A stretch of DNA of 7,391 bases, from contig DASXLW010000009.1 in NCBI GenBank assembly GCA_036496025.1, positions 1 to 7,391 of the forward strand, given 5' to 3'. The DNA is from PALSA-505 sp036496025 (GTDB lineage Bacteria; Actinomycetota; Actinomycetes; Streptosporangiales; Streptosporangiaceae). This document shows positions 5,558-7,391 of this stretch, piece by piece (the stretch's first letter is position 1; every line of letters starts with the position of its first letter). The position numbers and the translations under genes are program-made. The notes beneath the pieces were generated by a model. It searched no databases. It saw only the letters and a program-made list of their open reading frames with translations, and was not told the origin of the DNA.

Positions 5558-6568
5558 GTGACCATTCGGGTGGGCATCAACGGATTCGGCCGGATCGGAC
5601 GGAACTTCTGGCGCGCCGTCAACGGCGGCGCCGGCGACGACATACAGATCGTCGCGGCGAACGATCTCGGTGACGTCGCGACCATGGCGCACCTGCTCAA
5701 GTACGACAGCGTGCTCGGCAGCCTGCCGCAGGACGTCACGGCCGATGGCGACACGATCCGGGTCGGCGGCCAGCCGCTGCGGATCCTGGCCGAGCGGGAT
5801 CCCGCCGATCTGCCCTGGGGCGAGCTCGGCGTCGATGTGGTGGTCGAATCGACCGGCCGGTTCACCAACGCCGACGACGCCCGCAAGCACATCGCCGCCG
5901 GCGCCAGGAAGGTGATCATCTCCGCGCCGGCCAAGGGCGAGGACCTCACGATCGTGATGGGGGTCAACGACAGCGCCTACGACCCGGCCCGGCACGACGT
6001 CATCTCGAACGCCTCGTGCACCACGAACTGCGTCGCGCCGATGGCCAAGGTGCTGCTGGACAACTTCGGCATCGTCCGCGGCATGATGACCACGGTGCAC
6101 GCGTACACCAGCGACCAGGTGCTGCAGGATTTCCCGCACCGGGACCTGCGCCGGGCTCGTGCCGCGGCAATCAACATCATTCCCACCACGACCGGCGCGG
6201 CCAAGGCCACGGCCCTGGTGCTGCCCGAGCTCAAGGGCAAGATGGACGGCCTGTCGCTGCGGGTCCCGGTCCCGGACGGCTCGGTCACCGACCTGGTGGC
6301 CCAGCTCGGCCGCGAGGTCACCAGGGACGAGGTGAACGCCGCCTTCCGGGCCGCGGCCGACGGCGAACTGAAGGGCTACCTGGCCTACACCACTGACCCG
6401 ATCGTCTCCTCCGACATCGTCGGCTCGCCCGCCTCATGCGTCTTCGACTCCTTGCTGACCATGGCCGACGGCGACCAGGTGAAGGTGATCGGCTGGTACG
6501 ACAACGAGTGGGGCTACTCGTGCCGGCTCGCCGACGCGGTCCGCCTGGTCGGTTCCCGGCTGGGCTGA
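5558..6568 (+). CDS. gap: Glyceraldehyde-3-phosphate dehydrogenase, type I, NAD-dependent
   Basis: This 336-aa protein has the usual length of bacterial GapA. It oxidises and phosphorylates glyceraldehyde-3-phosphate to 1,3-bisphosphoglycerate with NAD+ in the cytoplasm, as a homotetramer. The N-terminal Rossmann domain has VGINGFGRIGR (5-15). Asp36 in AANDLGD is the acidic residue that favours NAD over NADP, which suggests a glycolytic rather than a biosynthetic GapB-type enzyme. The active site is SNASCTTNC with Cys154 as nucleophile and His181 (HAYTSDQ) as base. PTTTGAAKA (209-217) and RVPVPDGSVTDL (235-246) are the phosphate and S-loop-adjacent segments, and GWYDNEWGYS (312-321) closes the NAD site. 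The S-loop (about 183-205) reads TSDQVLQDFPHRDLRRAR, with Ser where TND is usual. pgk follows 28 bases downstream, so the two consecutive glycolytic steps are likely co-transcribed, as in other actinobacteria. Confidence 0.97.
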   Translation: MTIRVGINGFGRIGRNFWRAVNGGAGDDIQIVAANDLGDVATMAHLLKYDSVLGSLPQDVTADGDTIRVGGQPLRILAERDPADLPWGELGVDVVVESTGRFTNADDARKHIAAGARKVIISAPAKGEDLTIVMGVNDSAYDPARHDVISNASCTTNCVAPMAKVLLDNFGIVRGMMTTVHAYTSDQVLQDFPHRDLRRARAAAINIIPTTTGAAKATALVLPELKGKMDGLSLRVPVPDGSVTDLVAQLGREVTRDEVNAAFRAAADGELKGYLAYTTDPIVSSDIVGSPASCVFDSLLTMADGDQVKVIGWYDNEWGYSCRLADAVRLVGSRLG

Positions 6569-6596
6569 CGCCGCGCGACGAGCTGACGGGAAATCG

Positions 6597-7391
6597 ATGA
6601 GGGGCATCGACTCCGAGGAGGTCCGCGGGCGCGCGGTCCTGCTGCGCGCCGACCTCAACGTGCCGATGGACGGCACCCGGATCACCGACGACGGGCGGGT
6701 CAGGGCCAGCCTGCCCACGATCACCAGGCTGGCCGGCCGCGGCGCCCGCGTCATCGTGCTCGCCCACCTGGGCAGGCCCTCAGGGGCGGATTTTGCCGAA
6801 CGGGCCGGGGGCGGACCATCGCTCGAGCCGGTCGCCGGCCACCTGGCCCGGCTGCTGGGCCAGCCGGTCTCGTTCGCCAGCGACGTTGCGGGCCCGTCCG
6901 CCGCCGCGGTGGCCGCCGCGCTGGCCGACGGTGATGTGGCGGTGCTGGAGAACGTGCGCTTCGAGCCGGGCGAGACGAGCAAGGACGATCAGCAGCGGGT
7001 GGCGCTGGCGCGCAGGCTGGCCGAGGTGGGCACCGGGGCGATGGGCGAGGCCGCCGCCGAGCCGCTCTACGTCGGCGACGGGTTCGGCGCGGTGCACCGC
7101 AAGCACGCCAGCGTCTATGACCTGCCCCGGCTGCTCCCGCACGCGGCCGGCGACCTGGTGCTAGCCGAGGTCGAGGTGCTGCGCAGGCTGACCGACGAGC
7201 CGCAGCGGCCCTACGTGCTGGTGCTCGGGGGCGCCAAGCCCTCGGACAAGCTCGGCGTGATCGGCAACCTGCTCGACCGGGCGGACCGGCTGCTGATCGG
7301 CGGCGGCATGTCTTACACGTTCCTGGCCGCGCAGGGGTACGAGGTCGGCAAGTCATTGCTCGAGGCTGCCCAGATCCCGCAGGTGCGCCGG
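6597..7391 (+). CDS. pgk: Phosphoglycerate kinase (3' truncated by window end)
   Basis: The first 265 codons of a protein that is normally about 390-405 aa; the frame stays open to the last base of the window. It transfers phosphate from 1,3-bisphosphoglycerate to ADP, giving ATP and 3-phosphoglycerate. The N-terminal domain shows the substrate-binding basic patch: LLRADLNVP (15-23, Arg17, Asp19, Asn21), HLGRPSG (57-63), LENVRFEPGE (117-126, Arg121) and DGFGAVHRKHAS (161-172, Arg168). The nucleotide-binding C-terminal domain begins around 190 with VLVLGGAKPSDKLGVI (207-222), containing the conserved Lys214, and IGGGMSYTFL (234-243). A Pro at 215 replaces the usual Val in GGAKVSDK. The ATG at 6597 follows gap by 28 bases, with a modest GGGAA (6588-6592) as ribosome binding site. 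Neighbouring tpiA and secG would be expected next by actinobacterial synteny, but they lie outside the window. Confidence 0.95.
   Translation, partial: MRGIDSEEVRGRAVLLRADLNVPMDGTRITDDGRVRASLPTITRLAGRGARVIVLAHLGRPSGADFAERAGGGPSLEPVAGHLARLLGQPVSFASDVAGPSAAAVAAALADGDVAVLENVRFEPGETSKDDQQRVALARRLAEVGTGAMGEAAAEPLYVGDGFGAVHRKHASVYDLPRLLPHAAGDLVLAEVEVLRRLTDEPQRPYVLVLGGAKPSDKLGVIGNLLDRADRLLIGGGMSYTFLAAQGYEVGKSLLEAAQIPQVRR

Overview
This window is a high-GC (I estimate about 70%; not counted) chromosomal segment from an actinobacterium. The evidence is the gene order uvrC, rapZ, yvcK, whiA, gap, pgk on one strand, the many GTG starts, the GTGA stop/start overlaps and the actinobacterial form of each protein. 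I cannot assign a genus. The WhiA and YvcK sequences resemble the streptomycete/streptosporangial type more than, for example, a corynebacterial one, but that is an impression from memory.

Layout, all on the + strand. Bases 1-498 hold the 3' end of an unrecognised, helix-rich protein whose start lies outside the window. A 113-base gap (499-611) follows; it carries a short perfect inverted repeat and a plausible -10 element placed so close to uvrC that the message may be leaderless. Bases 612-4488 and on to 5471 hold uvrC (nucleotide excision repair nuclease), rapZ (P-loop nucleotide/hexosamine-responsive regulator), yvcK/glmR (CofD-like, UDP-sugar-binding cell-wall and carbon regulator) and whiA (DNA-binding sporulation and division regulator). 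The uvrC/rapZ and rapZ/yvcK junctions are 4-base GTGA overlaps. whiA begins 5 bases after yvcK, or overlaps it by 4 if a GTG start is used. This is one translationally coupled cluster. After an 86-base gap with a candidate promoter come gap (336 aa glycolytic GAPDH) and, 28 bases on, pgk, which is cut by the window end after 265 codons.

Functionally, rapZ-yvcK-whiA is a widely conserved Gram-positive regulatory trio linking carbon flux, amino-sugar/cell-wall supply and division or development. In actinobacteria it sits between uvrC and the lower-glycolysis genes gap-pgk. gap and pgk catalyse consecutive steps: glyceraldehyde-3-phosphate to 1,3-bisphosphoglycerate, then to 3-phosphoglycerate.

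I found no mobile element, CRISPR array, tRNA, rRNA or evident novel system. This is an ordinary core-genome region; the findings concern start sites, promoter architecture and a few unusual residues at conserved positions.
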